Shown here: piece by piece, positions 1 through 6,255 of the stretch
Layout of the letters: the number at the start of each line of letters is the position of its first letter
Position numbering within the stretch: the stretch's first letter is position 1
Assembly: GCA_027717925.1 (NCBI GenBank)
Contig: JALLON010000100.1
Coordinates: forward strand, 1-9,052
Source: Acidobacteria bacterium AH-259-G07
GTDB taxonomy: Bacteria; Acidobacteriota; UBA6911; RPQK01; JADFOI01
DNA length: 9,052 bases
Direction of reading: 5' to 3'
The notes under the pieces: generated by a model
The model's database searches: none
Seen by the model: only the letters and a program-made list of their open reading frames with translations
Told to the model about the DNA's origin: nothing
Translations under genes and position numbers: made by a program

Positions 1-160
1 ATGATTGGGTGCCATCTCACTTTCGTGCGCCTGCACGGCAATTCAGCCATATTCACTCTTAATTCACCAGGCGGCACCAGTCCAGAAAACGTCAGAAACT
101 GGTGATCGCTAACAGCCGATTACCGCACCACCCTCAAAAGCCGTCTTTTGGCCCGATATC

Positions 161-246
161 TCGGGGTAATTCGGTTCTATCCGGGGGCTATTTCGGGGGT
201 ATCTAGAGGGTAATCGGGGGGTATTTGTGTTCAAAATACCAACCCC
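161..246 (+). repeat. G-run cluster with short repeats and a hairpin
   Basis: Three related units of the form TCGGGG(G)TAT/TAAT begin near 161, 193 and 214. The G runs at 183-187, 195-199, 208-210 and 216-221 are separated by 7, 8 and 5 nt, close to a G-quadruplex pattern although one loop is slightly long. The last run also opens a hairpin: GGTATTT (220-226) pairs with AAATACC (234-240) around a 7-nt loop, extended by GGGG (216-219) with CCCC (243-246) across an AA bulge. No function is assigned. Confidence 0.4.
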
Positions 247-560
247 ACCGATCTGATATGAAGAGAGTTAGGTACTCTCGATCTCTCGAAGAACCTTTTC
301 GTTTTGCCCATCTTGCATGAAAACGCCAGGATATACTCACTGATTTCGGGCAATGAAGCACCTGGCTTGTGAAGATCTTCATGAGCAGAAGAATAGCAAT
401 TTCGCGGATGATGACGCGCATAGAGATACGATAGCTCATAACGGCTGCCCCATCGGGCACCTCGTATCCTTTCTGCTCGGCAGTAAGATTGGCTCCAGGC
501 AAAGAATAAACAGGCCACAGCCCCCACCATCATTCTCACCCTGGCCTGCACAAAATGGCT

Positions 561-574
561 CGTTTTTAAAAACG
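561..574. repeat. Perfect 14-nt palindrome
   Basis: CGTTTTTAAAAACG is fully self-complementary. It could be a protein-binding dyad or chance in AT-rich DNA. It lies in the gene-free left region and matches no other feature except in the general style of the AT-rich palindromes further right. Confidence 0.35.
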
Positions 575-686
575 TTGTTAAGGATGATCCCGTCCTTCAT
601 TCCCGCTTCTGCCGCACTCTGATTTCCTTTTTTGGCATATTTGTAAAAGTCCCGTAGAGGCCGTAGCGGCTAACACCCGTCACTTT

Positions 687-718
687 AAAACCAAAAACTC
701 CCCGCTTTCGCAAGGAGT
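687..718 (-). terminator. Intrinsic terminator facing the minus strand
   Basis: Read on the minus strand, positions 718-697 form a stem-loop: ACUCC, two U-G pairs and GC, closed by a GAAA tetraloop, then GC, GG and GGAGU. This gives 9 pairs including two wobbles. The stem is followed directly by UUUU, GG and UUUU (696-687), the classic rho-independent layout. On the plus strand there is no T-tract after the stem, so it is directional. No minus-strand gene lies between it and the start of the nucleotidyltransferase on the opposite strand, so what it terminates is unknown. Confidence 0.5.
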
Positions 719-985
719 CTCTGGTATAGCGCCATGAAGAGCAGCTTTCTCATATGCCTCTCTCGAAAACTCTCTACCCGCCCTCAAGGTCCCGTTGTCA
801 CAGCTCTAACCCCATGCGCCACAACAGGTCGATGAAGCGAATTCTTCTCAATGCTAAAACTTCAACTTGTCAAAGGCAATAGCAAGGGAGGGGGCGGAGG
901 GTGTCACAGCGTGAAAATTTGACTTGAGGCCAACAGGGGGCCGAGCGGCTTTGATGAACACATCGCAGATGGGGTGGGGTAGGCG

Positions 986-994
986 TGCTATACT
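986..994 (+). promoter_or_regulatory. Candidate extended -10 promoter
   Basis: TGC followed by TATACT fits an extended -10 element (TGn plus a good -10 hexamer). A convincing -35 box is missing at the usual spacing; the sequence there is G-rich. Transcription would begin near 1001, giving a leader of about 20 nt for the downstream nucleotidyltransferase-yfhO pair. The assignment rests on motif resemblance only. Confidence 0.4.
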
Positions 995-1003
995 CCAGAA
1001 TAT

Positions 1004-1012
1004 GAGAAAGGA
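1004..1012 (+). promoter_or_regulatory. Shine-Dalgarno deciding the GTG start at 1021
   Basis: GAGAAAGGA ends 8 nt before GTG at 1021, good spacing. An ATG at 1016 is followed at once by TAG (1019-1021), forming a start-stop pair that overlaps the GTG. The ATG at 1002 is in another frame. GTG at 1021 is therefore the best start for the nucleotidyltransferase. Confidence 0.6.
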
Positions 1013-1020
1013 CTCATGTA

Positions 1021-1359
1021 GTGAGCAAAGCGTGGAGCATTACACCCAAAAAGATTGAAGATGCGATTCGTCGGATTGTAAAGCTAGGCCAACCCCGCAA
1101 AGTGATCCTGTTCGGCTCTGTTGCGCAGGGGAAAATTAACAAAGATAGTGACGTCGACCTTCTGGTAGTGACCGACAATAATGTTGAAAGTCCTCGGAAA
1201 GAGAGCGTACGCCTTCGTCGGGCACTGCGTGGAATCTCCATGCCCATCGATATCCTGGTCGTTCCAGAAAAGCGACTGGAGGAACTGGCCGAGCAACCGG
1301 GGCTAATCTATCGGGAAGTATTGCAACACGGGAAAGTGGTTTATGAAGCCCCGGAGTAA
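1021..1359 (+). CDS. MNT-type nucleotidyltransferase domain protein
   Basis: This 112-residue protein is a minimal nucleotidyltransferase of the DNA polymerase beta-like superfamily. The signature is complete: the GS motif at G32-S33 after a hydrophobic strand (VILFGS), the two metal-binding aspartates in SDVD (D44, D46), and the third acidic residue D77 in MPIDILV. The length matches MntA-like proteins, which usually pair with a HEPN-domain partner; in characterised MntA/HepT systems the nucleotidyltransferase adenylylates the HEPN toxin. No HEPN gene is present here. The gene runs instead by a TAATG overlap into a large membrane-protein gene. The GTG start is chosen for its Shine-Dalgarno at 1004-1012. 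Catalytic competence looks likely, but the substrate is unknown. An antitoxin role is only a family-level possibility, weakened by the missing partner. Confidence 0.88.
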   Translation: MSKAWSITPKKIEDAIRRIVKLGQPRKVILFGSVAQGKINKDSDVDLLVVTDNNVESPRKESVRLRRALRGISMPIDILVVPEKRLEELAEQPGLIYREVLQHGKVVYEAPE

Positions 1360-3689
1360 TGAGCGAACCCAAAATGCAGACAGAAAGAGCTGCCAAAGTC
1401 ATGGTCGTACCGGCGATTGTGCTGTTGGGACTCCTTCTGTTTGTGGGGGCCCTACCAGCTGATCGCGTCCTTTCCCTCAAGGATGCAGGACATCTTTTTC
1501 TGGCGCTCAAAACTCGAACAGCAGAAGCGTTTCAAGCCGGTCAGCTTCCACTTTGGGATGAAAGTATTGGCTGTGGCTCACCCCTCCTTGCTGATCCAGT
1601 TGCTCAGGTTTTTTATCCGGGGAATGTCCTCTTTCTGTTGGCCTCGGCATCTCAGAGCCTCAAGTATTTTGCCCTTCTCCACCTGATGTTGACAGCGCTC
1701 GCCTTCATGGTTTTGGCGCGTGAATTTGGAGTTTTAAACCCAGGAGCCCTGGTTGGCGGGTTGGTTTTGATGGGAAGTGGGGCAGTTGTGAGTTTTCATT
1801 ACAACCCGACATGGACAGCCGGTCTTCCCTGCCTTTTGGTTTCCATGGCCTACTCCCGTCGTCTGATCTATGGCCGAGGCAGTTGGGGAAGCGCAACTGT
1901 TCTCTCTGGATCCCTTTTTCTGATGCACCTGGCGGGAGCCTTCGAGCTGATTCTGGCCTTTGCCGTCTACGCTGCAGCTGAACTGATTGCGGCCATTTTA
2001 ACGAGACTATCTGATCAGGCAGGCCGAAAATCTTACCGACCCCCCCTCCGCGGGGCACTCTTTCTGACTTTATCGGGGGCACTTGCAGCGGGTTTGGCCG
2101 CTTGCCAGTTACTCCCCACCTTTGAGATGCTTTCGTTCTCCTCGCGAAGTATCGGATTTCCCAGTCTGCACGCCGCCATCTGGTCCCTGCATCCGGGGCG
2201 CTGGCTGGAACTCGTTGCACCACAGTTGTTTGGCAATCCTGGGGAAGACACTTTCTGGATCGCACTCCTGCGAACCTCTCCGTTCGCCAACCAGCCTTTG
2301 CTGTCGGGGATCTACCTGGGCGTACCCGCTCTTGCTCTGGCCATGGCAGGCCTGAGCGCACTCCCACGCCGGGAAAGGTGGATTCTGGCCGGCATGACCC
2401 TGGTGACGGCTGTTCTATCTTTGGGGGATCAAACGCCTGTTTTTGATTTGGCGCGACAATTTGTCCCGGGAATGGGTCTTTTCCGTTATCCGGCCAAGAT
2501 TTTTCTTCTTTCGATGATTTCCATAACCCTTCTTGCCGGCGCTGGGGCCAATGCCCTTCTGGAGGGAAAGGCTCGAATTCATCGGATTGTCCTCATTAGC
2601 AGTCTGGGTTTCGGTGTTCTCCTACTGGGCTGCTCTCTTTTGGGATTTATCTTCCAGGACGCTGTAAGGCAATGGATCAGTCAGGGGATTGTACGAGAGA
2701 ATTTAGGGTTGGATGAGGTGGAAGTTTTGCAGCGGTCAATGGCGGCTCTCTTTCGCGGGTTCGGTGTCGCCCTGATCTTTGCAGTATTGGTGAGCCGGAT
2801 ACGCCGCATTTCCCGTCGTCTGGGATTGGTTCTCTTGCTTTTGCTGCTGGTCCTGGATCTTGGGCTGGCAAACCGCCGTCTCATTGTTACAACTCCAGAG
2901 AAAGCCTATTTTGCGCTGCCTGAATCACTGCCACCACCTGAGCGCCTGCATGAGAGCTCGGGGATCAAGCGGATCGGGCAGAATCCTTCTGGAGCAGCTG
3001 TTCTGATCTATAGACCCCACCGCCTGTCACTGCTTGGCTACCGTTGTGCTGACAGCTACGGGTCCTTGAAACTGGTCAACAACGTGATGTTTGCTGCGGC
3101 GCTCGGAGCATGGCCGGATCGTAGCTTGCAGTTCAGATCTGTCCGCTTCGTAGTCGAGCCGGCAAATGGGCATGAGGATTTTCAAATAAGAGAGCTGAAG
3201 GATACTCTACCGCGGGCCCTCGTCGTTGGGCGAGCCGCACTCGCCATCAATGACAAGGTTGCCAGTCGGTTGCTCGGATCGGCGGATTTTGACCCACGCC
3301 GTGACATCGTTTTCTCTGATGACCTTTCGGAAGCTCTTCTCCTCTGGGCAGACCCCAGAAGCACGTCCGCTCCTGTGGCCAGGGTGCGCATGTTGGCTGA
3401 CAAAGCAACCGAGGTCCACTTGGAGATTGAGACTCCCGCTGCTGCCTACCTGCTTTTGAACGATACCTGGTATCCGGGCTGGCAAGCCACGGTCAACGAC
3501 AAAACGGTTCCCATCCTCCGTGCCAATCTGATGTTTCGGGCCGTGCAAATCCCGGCGGGAAGCTGCACGGTGAAGTTCGTCTACAGACCTCAAAGTGTTC
3601 GCGCAGGCCTGCAAGTTTCGGGACTCTCACTCATACTGCTGGCCTGGATGGTGTCCTTGTCCTACCGGAAAGGGGGCCGTGGTCTTTAA
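1359..3689 (+). CDS. YfhO-like GT-C fold membrane protein
   Basis: This 776-residue polytopic membrane protein resembles the bacterial YfhO family, GT-C type membrane proteins thought to transfer sugars from lipid carriers to envelope polymers or lipids. Visible marks are TM1 at about 13-32; an acidic residue after TM1 (D42), where GT-C enzymes carry their catalytic Asp; and a conserved-looking loop at 63-94 (LPLWD, GCGSPLLADP, FYPGNVLFLL). Many hydrophobic helices run from about 100 to 500, including the FRYPAKIFLL motif at 375-384. A soluble domain follows (about 505-740) with NDTWYPGW near 671, typical of the family C-terminus, and a last helix lies near 745-765. Its ATG overlaps the upstream stop (TAATG), suggesting translational coupling; no good Shine-Dalgarno is seen apart from GGAG close to the ATG. 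The last residues (GRGL) and the stop lie inside the palindrome at 3673-3735. Donor and acceptor are unknown. Confidence 0.82.
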   Translation: MSEPKMQTERAAKVMVVPAIVLLGLLLFVGALPADRVLSLKDAGHLFLALKTRTAEAFQAGQLPLWDESIGCGSPLLADPVAQVFYPGNVLFLLASASQSLKYFALLHLMLTALAFMVLAREFGVLNPGALVGGLVLMGSGAVVSFHYNPTWTAGLPCLLVSMAYSRRLIYGRGSWGSATVLSGSLFLMHLAGAFELILAFAVYAAAELIAAILTRLSDQAGRKSYRPPLRGALFLTLSGALAAGLAACQLLPTFEMLSFSSRSIGFPSLHAAIWSLHPGRWLELVAPQLFGNPGEDTFWIALLRTSPFANQPLLSGIYLGVPALALAMAGLSALPRRERWILAGMTLVTAVLSLGDQTPVFDLARQFVPGMGLFRYPAKIFLLSMISITLLAGAGANALLEGKARIHRIVLISSLGFGVLLLGCSLLGFIFQDAVRQWISQGIVRENLGLDEVEVLQRSMAALFRGFGVALIFAVLVSRIRRISRRLGLVLLLLLLVLDLGLANRRLIVTTPEKAYFALPESLPPPERLHESSGIKRIGQNPSGAAVLIYRPHRLSLLGYRCADSYGSLKLVNNVMFAAALGAWPDRSLQFRSVRFVVEPANGHEDFQIRELKDTLPRALVVGRAALAINDKVASRLLGSADFDPRRDIVFSDDLSEALLLWADPRSTSAPVARVRMLADKATEVHLEIETPAAAYLLLNDTWYPGWQATVNDKTVPILRANLMFRAVQIPAGSCTVKFVYRPQSVRAGLQVSGLSLILLAWMVSLSYRKGGRGL

Positions 3690-3740
3690 AATTTAAATTT
3701 TGTACACAAAATTTAAATTTTAAAGACACGGCCCCTTTTT
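3673..3740 (+). terminator. AT-core palindrome copy 1, likely terminator between convergent genes
   Basis: The left arm (3673-3703) and right arm (3706-3735) form a hairpin of about 30 bp with a 2-nt centre and one unpaired G (3682). The inner 21 bp are perfect and contain AAAATTTAAATTTT, which is itself a palindrome, in both arms. The outer part is GGGGCCGTG pairing with CACGGCCCC. It is followed by TTTTT (3736-3740) in the plus direction, so it can act as a rho-independent terminator for the yfhO transcript. In the minus direction the hairpin lies 5 nt after the ftsY stop but has no T-tract. The yfhO stop TAA (3687-3689) is inside it. A related copy lies at 5347-5410. Confidence 0.7.
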
Positions 3741-4691
3741 CTACTCCGCGAACAGAGAGTCGACGAAAGCCTCTGAGGAGAACAGGACCAGATCTTCCTG
3801 TTTCTCCCCGATTCCAATGTAAGGAATGGGGATCTTGAGTTCCTTGGCAATGGCCACCAGAATTCCACCCTTGGCAGTGCCGTCCAGCTTGGTGACGATG
3901 ATTCCCGTGATTCCAACGCTGGCGAAGAATTCTCGTGCCTGAGCCAAACCATTTTGCCCGGTAGTTGCGTCCAGGATCAGATAGATCTCATGGGGAGCCC
4001 CCTGCACTTGCCGAGCGGCAATACGCTTCATCTTCTCCAACTCCTGCATAAGATTGGTCTTGGTGTGAAGCCGACCGGCAGTATCCACGATGAGAACGTC
4101 CTTGTTCCTGGCCTTACTGGCGGTGATGGCATCAAACAAGACGGCCGCTGGATCTGCTCCTGAACCCTGCCCCACAATCTCCGTTTGCGTGCGCTCAGCC
4201 CAGATCATCAACTGCTCCACAGCCGCCGCCCGAAAGGTATCCGATGCGCAAATGAGTACGCGTTTGCCCACTTGGTTAAGACGATGGGCGAGCTTGGCAA
4301 CTGCCGTGGTCTTTCCGACACCATTGGCCCCGACCATAAAGATCACGTGAGGGCGTGTTGTTGAGAGGATCTCCCCAGGTGAGGCCTCGACACTGCTTAA
4401 AATATCGAGGAGATCCTGGCGGATCATTCCTTTGATCTGATAGGAGGTCAAAATGCGCTGGCCCCGGGTCTTGCCTCGAATTCTCTCGGTGAGCTCTAGA
4501 GTCGTCTGCACTCCAATGTCAGCGCTGATGAGGATATTTTCCAGGTCTTCAATTTGATCTTCTGTAATGGGACTGTCAGCCGTTCCAAAGATCTGATCAA
4601 TCTTGTCACTGAGATCCTGCTTCGTGCTTTTCAGGGCCTCTTTGAGTCGCTCGAAATAGCCGGGTTGTTCTCGATAATTAAAGATACTCAT
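3741..4691 (-). CDS. ftsY: Signal recognition particle receptor FtsY
   Basis: FtsY is the membrane-associated GTPase receptor that receives ribosome-nascent chain-SRP complexes from Ffh and delivers them to the Sec translocon. The 316 residues comprise the N domain (about 10-100) and the G domain (about 110-316) without the long acidic A domain of E. coli FtsY, a common short form. Motifs are the P-loop GANGVGKTT (121-129), DTFRAAA (151-157), DTAGR (203-207), TKLDGTAKGG (267-276) and GIGE (293-296), ending in FVDSLF. DTFRAAA is also present in Ffh, but no M domain follows, so Ffh is excluded. It is last in the minus cluster, 47 nt after the birA stop. No Shine-Dalgarno precedes its ATG: the upstream sequence is pyrimidine-rich and the palindrome at 4703-4753 ends 11 nt before the start. 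Confidence 0.97.
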   Translation of the reverse strand: MSIFNYREQPGYFERLKEALKSTKQDLSDKIDQIFGTADSPITEDQIEDLENILISADIGVQTTLELTERIRGKTRGQRILTSYQIKGMIRQDLLDILSSVEASPGEILSTTRPHVIFMVGANGVGKTTAVAKLAHRLNQVGKRVLICASDTFRAAAVEQLMIWAERTQTEIVGQGSGADPAAVLFDAITASKARNKDVLIVDTAGRLHTKTNLMQELEKMKRIAARQVQGAPHEIYLILDATTGQNGLAQAREFFASVGITGIIVTKLDGTAKGGILVAIAKELKIPIPYIGIGEKQEDLVLFSSEAFVDSLFAE

Positions 4692-4702
4692 GCCGTTTGG
4701 AG

Positions 4703-4753
4703 GGGGTCAGACCGTAGGGGCGAGCCGGTGGCTCGCCCCTACGGTCTGACCCC
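4703..4753. repeat. Perfect 24-bp inverted repeat between birA and ftsY
   Basis: Arms 4703-4726 and 4730-4753 are exact reverse complements around a GGT centre. Each arm reads GGGGTCAGACC then GTAGGGGCGAGCC. The palindrome encodes the last birA residues (GVRP) and contains the birA stop TAG (4741-4739). No T-tract follows on either strand, so it is not a typical intrinsic terminator, though the stem would be very stable in RNA. The shape resembles REP-type palindromes mobilised by RAYT transposases; that is inference, as no transposase is in the window. Confidence 0.85.
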
Positions 4754-5344
4754 ACTCATCTTCTCGAATTGTGCCTGGATTACTTCCCAGTTTCCCTTTT
4801 CCAGCTGCCGGTAGAGCCTCTCGAGCTGTCTGGTAAGACAATCACAAAAGTCGAGCGGATGACTCACAGTTAAACCCTGCAGGCGAAGAGAAGTTGCCTT
4901 GTGACTGAGTTCCCCCGGGAAATCTTTCTGGGAAAGATTGACACCGATCCCGATAATGGCCCAACCGATTCGATCATGCAGAGTGCCCATCTCGCTCAAA
5001 ATTCCGCAAACCTTCTTTCCTTCAATCAAGACATCATTGGGCGCCTTGAGTTTCAGCCTGAGTCCCGTGCCGCCTTGCTCGTGTATAGTATGGGCCACGG
5101 CCAGTCCTGAGATCATGTTCAGAAAAGGCGCACGCTCCACTTTCCAGCCAGGATACAGAAGATAAGAGACATATAGACCTTCATCAGGTGGCGAATGCCA
5201 GCCGCGGCCATAACGCCCTTTTCCCGCCTTTTGCTCCTGCGCCACCACCATTCGAGGTTCACCGTCCTCTACGAACGTCTTTAAGTAGTCATTCGTGGAA
5301 TTTACAGTCTGTAGATAATCAAATTGCTTAAACAGTGAGGACAT
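4739..5344 (-). CDS. birA: Biotin-[acetyl-CoA carboxylase] ligase, short form
   Basis: Biotin protein ligase activates biotin with ATP and attaches it to the carrier lysine of acetyl-CoA carboxylase and related enzymes in the cytoplasm. The 201-residue protein has only the catalytic domain: NSTND (15-19), the biotinyl-AMP loop GKGRYGRGW (41-49), APND (101-104; most relatives have WPND), KKVCGILSE (110-118) and GIGVNL (132-137). There is no N-terminal helix-turn-helix, so it should not be a repressor. It stops at about the point where E. coli BirA enters its C-terminal SH3-like domain, inside the palindrome at 4703-4753, which suggests truncation. ATG at 5344 is chosen because homology begins just after it. 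An in-frame TTG at 5383 would place 13 low-complexity residues inside the palindrome at 5347-5410. No Shine-Dalgarno is visible. Activity of the shortened enzyme is uncertain. Confidence 0.9.
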   Translation of the reverse strand: MSSLFKQFDYLQTVNSTNDYLKTFVEDGEPRMVVAQEQKAGKGRYGRGWHSPPDEGLYVSYLLYPGWKVERAPFLNMISGLAVAHTIHEQGGTGLRLKLKAPNDVLIEGKKVCGILSEMGTLHDRIGWAIIGIGVNLSQKDFPGELSHKATSLRLQGLTVSHPLDFCDCLTRQLERLYRQLEKGNWEVIQAQFEKMSGVRP

Positions 5345-5346
5345 CT

Positions 5347-5410
5347 GGGGGGGCGTGTCTTTAAAATTTAAATTTTGGACCAAAATTTAAATTTTAAAAC
5401 ACACGGCCCC
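5347..5410. repeat. AT-core palindrome copy 2 between nadC and birA
   Basis: This is the same family as the palindrome at 3673-3735. The inner stem of 19 bp is perfect (5360-5378 with 5380-5398) around a single central A and carries AAAATTTAAATTTT in both arms. The outer stem pairs CGTGT (5354-5358) with ACACG (5401-5405) and GGGG (5350-5353) with CCCC (5407-5410), interrupted by a small internal loop and a bulged G. On the minus strand it begins with the G of the nadC TAG stop and ends 2 nt before the birA ATG, filling the whole nadC-birA gap. No T-tract flanks it. Confidence 0.8.
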
Positions 5411-6255
5411 TATACTTCCAACAACAGGCTCATATCCACCGAGCGGTAGGAGTGTGTCAAAACTCCAAGGGAGATAAGGTCAACCCCCGTCTCAGCATAT
5501 TCAATAATGTTGCTTTCCCTGACTCCCCCGGAAACCTCCAGGACACAACGCCCGTTGGCAATTTTCACCGCTTCCTCGACTTGCCGTGGAGTCATATTGT
5601 CTAAAAGTACCACATCTGCGCCCGCACTGATGGCTTGACCAAGCTCGTCAAGATTTTTCACCTCGACCTCAATTTTCTGAAGATGAGCGCTTTGACTCCG
5701 ACAAGCGTCAATCGCTGCTTCGATTCCTCCCCCGATGGCGATGTGGTTTTCTTTAATAAGAATTCCATCATCCAAACCAAACCTGTGATTGTGTCCGCCT
5801 CCTATTCTTACCGCATACTTCTCCAGAGTGCGCCACAGCGGTGTGGTCTTGCGGGTATCTAAAACCTTCGCTCTGGTATGTGCAATCAAGCTCACATATT
5901 TTCGAGTTTGAGTGGCGACACCGCTCATGCGCTGTAAAAAGTTCAAAGCCACGCGTTCGCCTTTGAGCACCACCGAAGGCGCTCCAGAGAGTTTCCCAAC
6001 TGTTTCCCGACCGACGCTGGAACCCTCTTCAAAATAGGCCTCGCCTTCAATCTCTCCCAGCAGTTGAAAGACACGCACAAAGACGGGCCAGCCGGCGAGT
6101 ACAAATTCTTCATTGGCAACAATTTTGGCTTGAACTTGTGCCCCACCTTTCAGCGAGCCGCTGCGCTCAAGAATGGCGTCGGTGGTAATGTCGCCGCGTC
6201 CCAGGTCTTCCCGAAGGGCCTGTCTTAAGAGTGGATCAAGGTCGAGAAAGTCCAT
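5410..6255 (-). CDS. nadC: Quinolinate phosphoribosyltransferase (decarboxylating)
   Basis: NadC converts quinolinate and PRPP to nicotinate mononucleotide, CO2 and diphosphate, the entry point of de novo NAD synthesis. At 281 residues it is of normal full length. Motifs are EDLGRGDIT (16-24), ERVALNFLQRMSGVAT (100-115), LDTRKTTP (132-139) with the substrate-binding Arg and Lys, YAVRIGGGHNHR (147-158), LIKENH (166-171), EVEV (196-199), LLDNM (217-221) and VSGGV (241-245). The ATG has a good Shine-Dalgarno (AAAGGA, about 9 nt upstream) located inside the end of valS, which it overlaps by 20 nt, indicating co-transcription and probably coupling. The stop TAG is formed at the junction with the palindrome at 5347-5410. 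No quinolinate synthase (nadA) or aspartate oxidase (nadB) is in the window. Confidence 0.97.
   Translation of the reverse strand: MDFLDLDPLLRQALREDLGRGDITTDAILERSGSLKGGAQVQAKIVANEEFVLAGWPVFVRVFQLLGEIEGEAYFEEGSSVGRETVGKLSGAPSVVLKGERVALNFLQRMSGVATQTRKYVSLIAHTRAKVLDTRKTTPLWRTLEKYAVRIGGGHNHRFGLDDGILIKENHIAIGGGIEAAIDACRSQSAHLQKIEVEVKNLDELGQAISAGADVVLLDNMTPRQVEEAVKIANGRCVLEVSGGVRESNIIEYAETGVDLISLGVLTHSYRSVDMSLLLEV

Larger units (their letters stand above)
1..985. other. Long region without a convincing gene
   Basis: I see no gene in this stretch that I can support. Open frames on both strands between 203 and 622 overlap each other, change phase and lack a recognisable domain. The region holds a G-run cluster with a hairpin (161-246), a 14-nt perfect palindrome (561-574), two tandem CCGTAG motifs (652-666), a terminator-like hairpin facing the minus strand (687-718) and purine-rich G runs (886-901 and 971-983). 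It may be a decayed gene, a repeat-rich spacer or a non-coding RNA locus. It is unusually long compared with the tight spacing elsewhere in the window. Confidence 0.6.

Noticed and set aside
203..551. Two overlapping minus-strand open frames of 99 and 106 codons
   Set aside because: They overlap in different phases, show no domain, have unusual composition and lack a convincing ribosome site. One begins with a hydrophobic stretch that looks like a signal peptide, but the rest does not look like a protein.
353..622. Plus-strand open frame of 89 codons
   Set aside because: No domain, no good ribosome site, composition typical of a chance frame.
436..668. Minus-strand frame with a stretch (SAAEAGMKDGIIL) resembling part of a PDZ domain
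   Set aside because: The match covers only about 15 residues, the frame is bounded by stops and continues into low-complexity sequence. It could be a pseudogene remnant, but the evidence is too thin.
868..873. Perfect TTGACA on the minus strand as a -35 box
   Set aside because: No acceptable -10 hexamer lies at 16-18 nt spacing, so a promoter cannot be supported.
1705..2367. Minus-strand open frame of 220 codons
   Set aside because: It is antisense to the yfhO-like gene and has the Arg/Pro/Gly-rich composition of a shadow frame.
5345..5383. In-frame TTG extension of birA by 13 residues
   Set aside because: The extension is encoded wholly by the palindrome, would bury the start in a strong stem and adds nothing homologous to biotin ligases.
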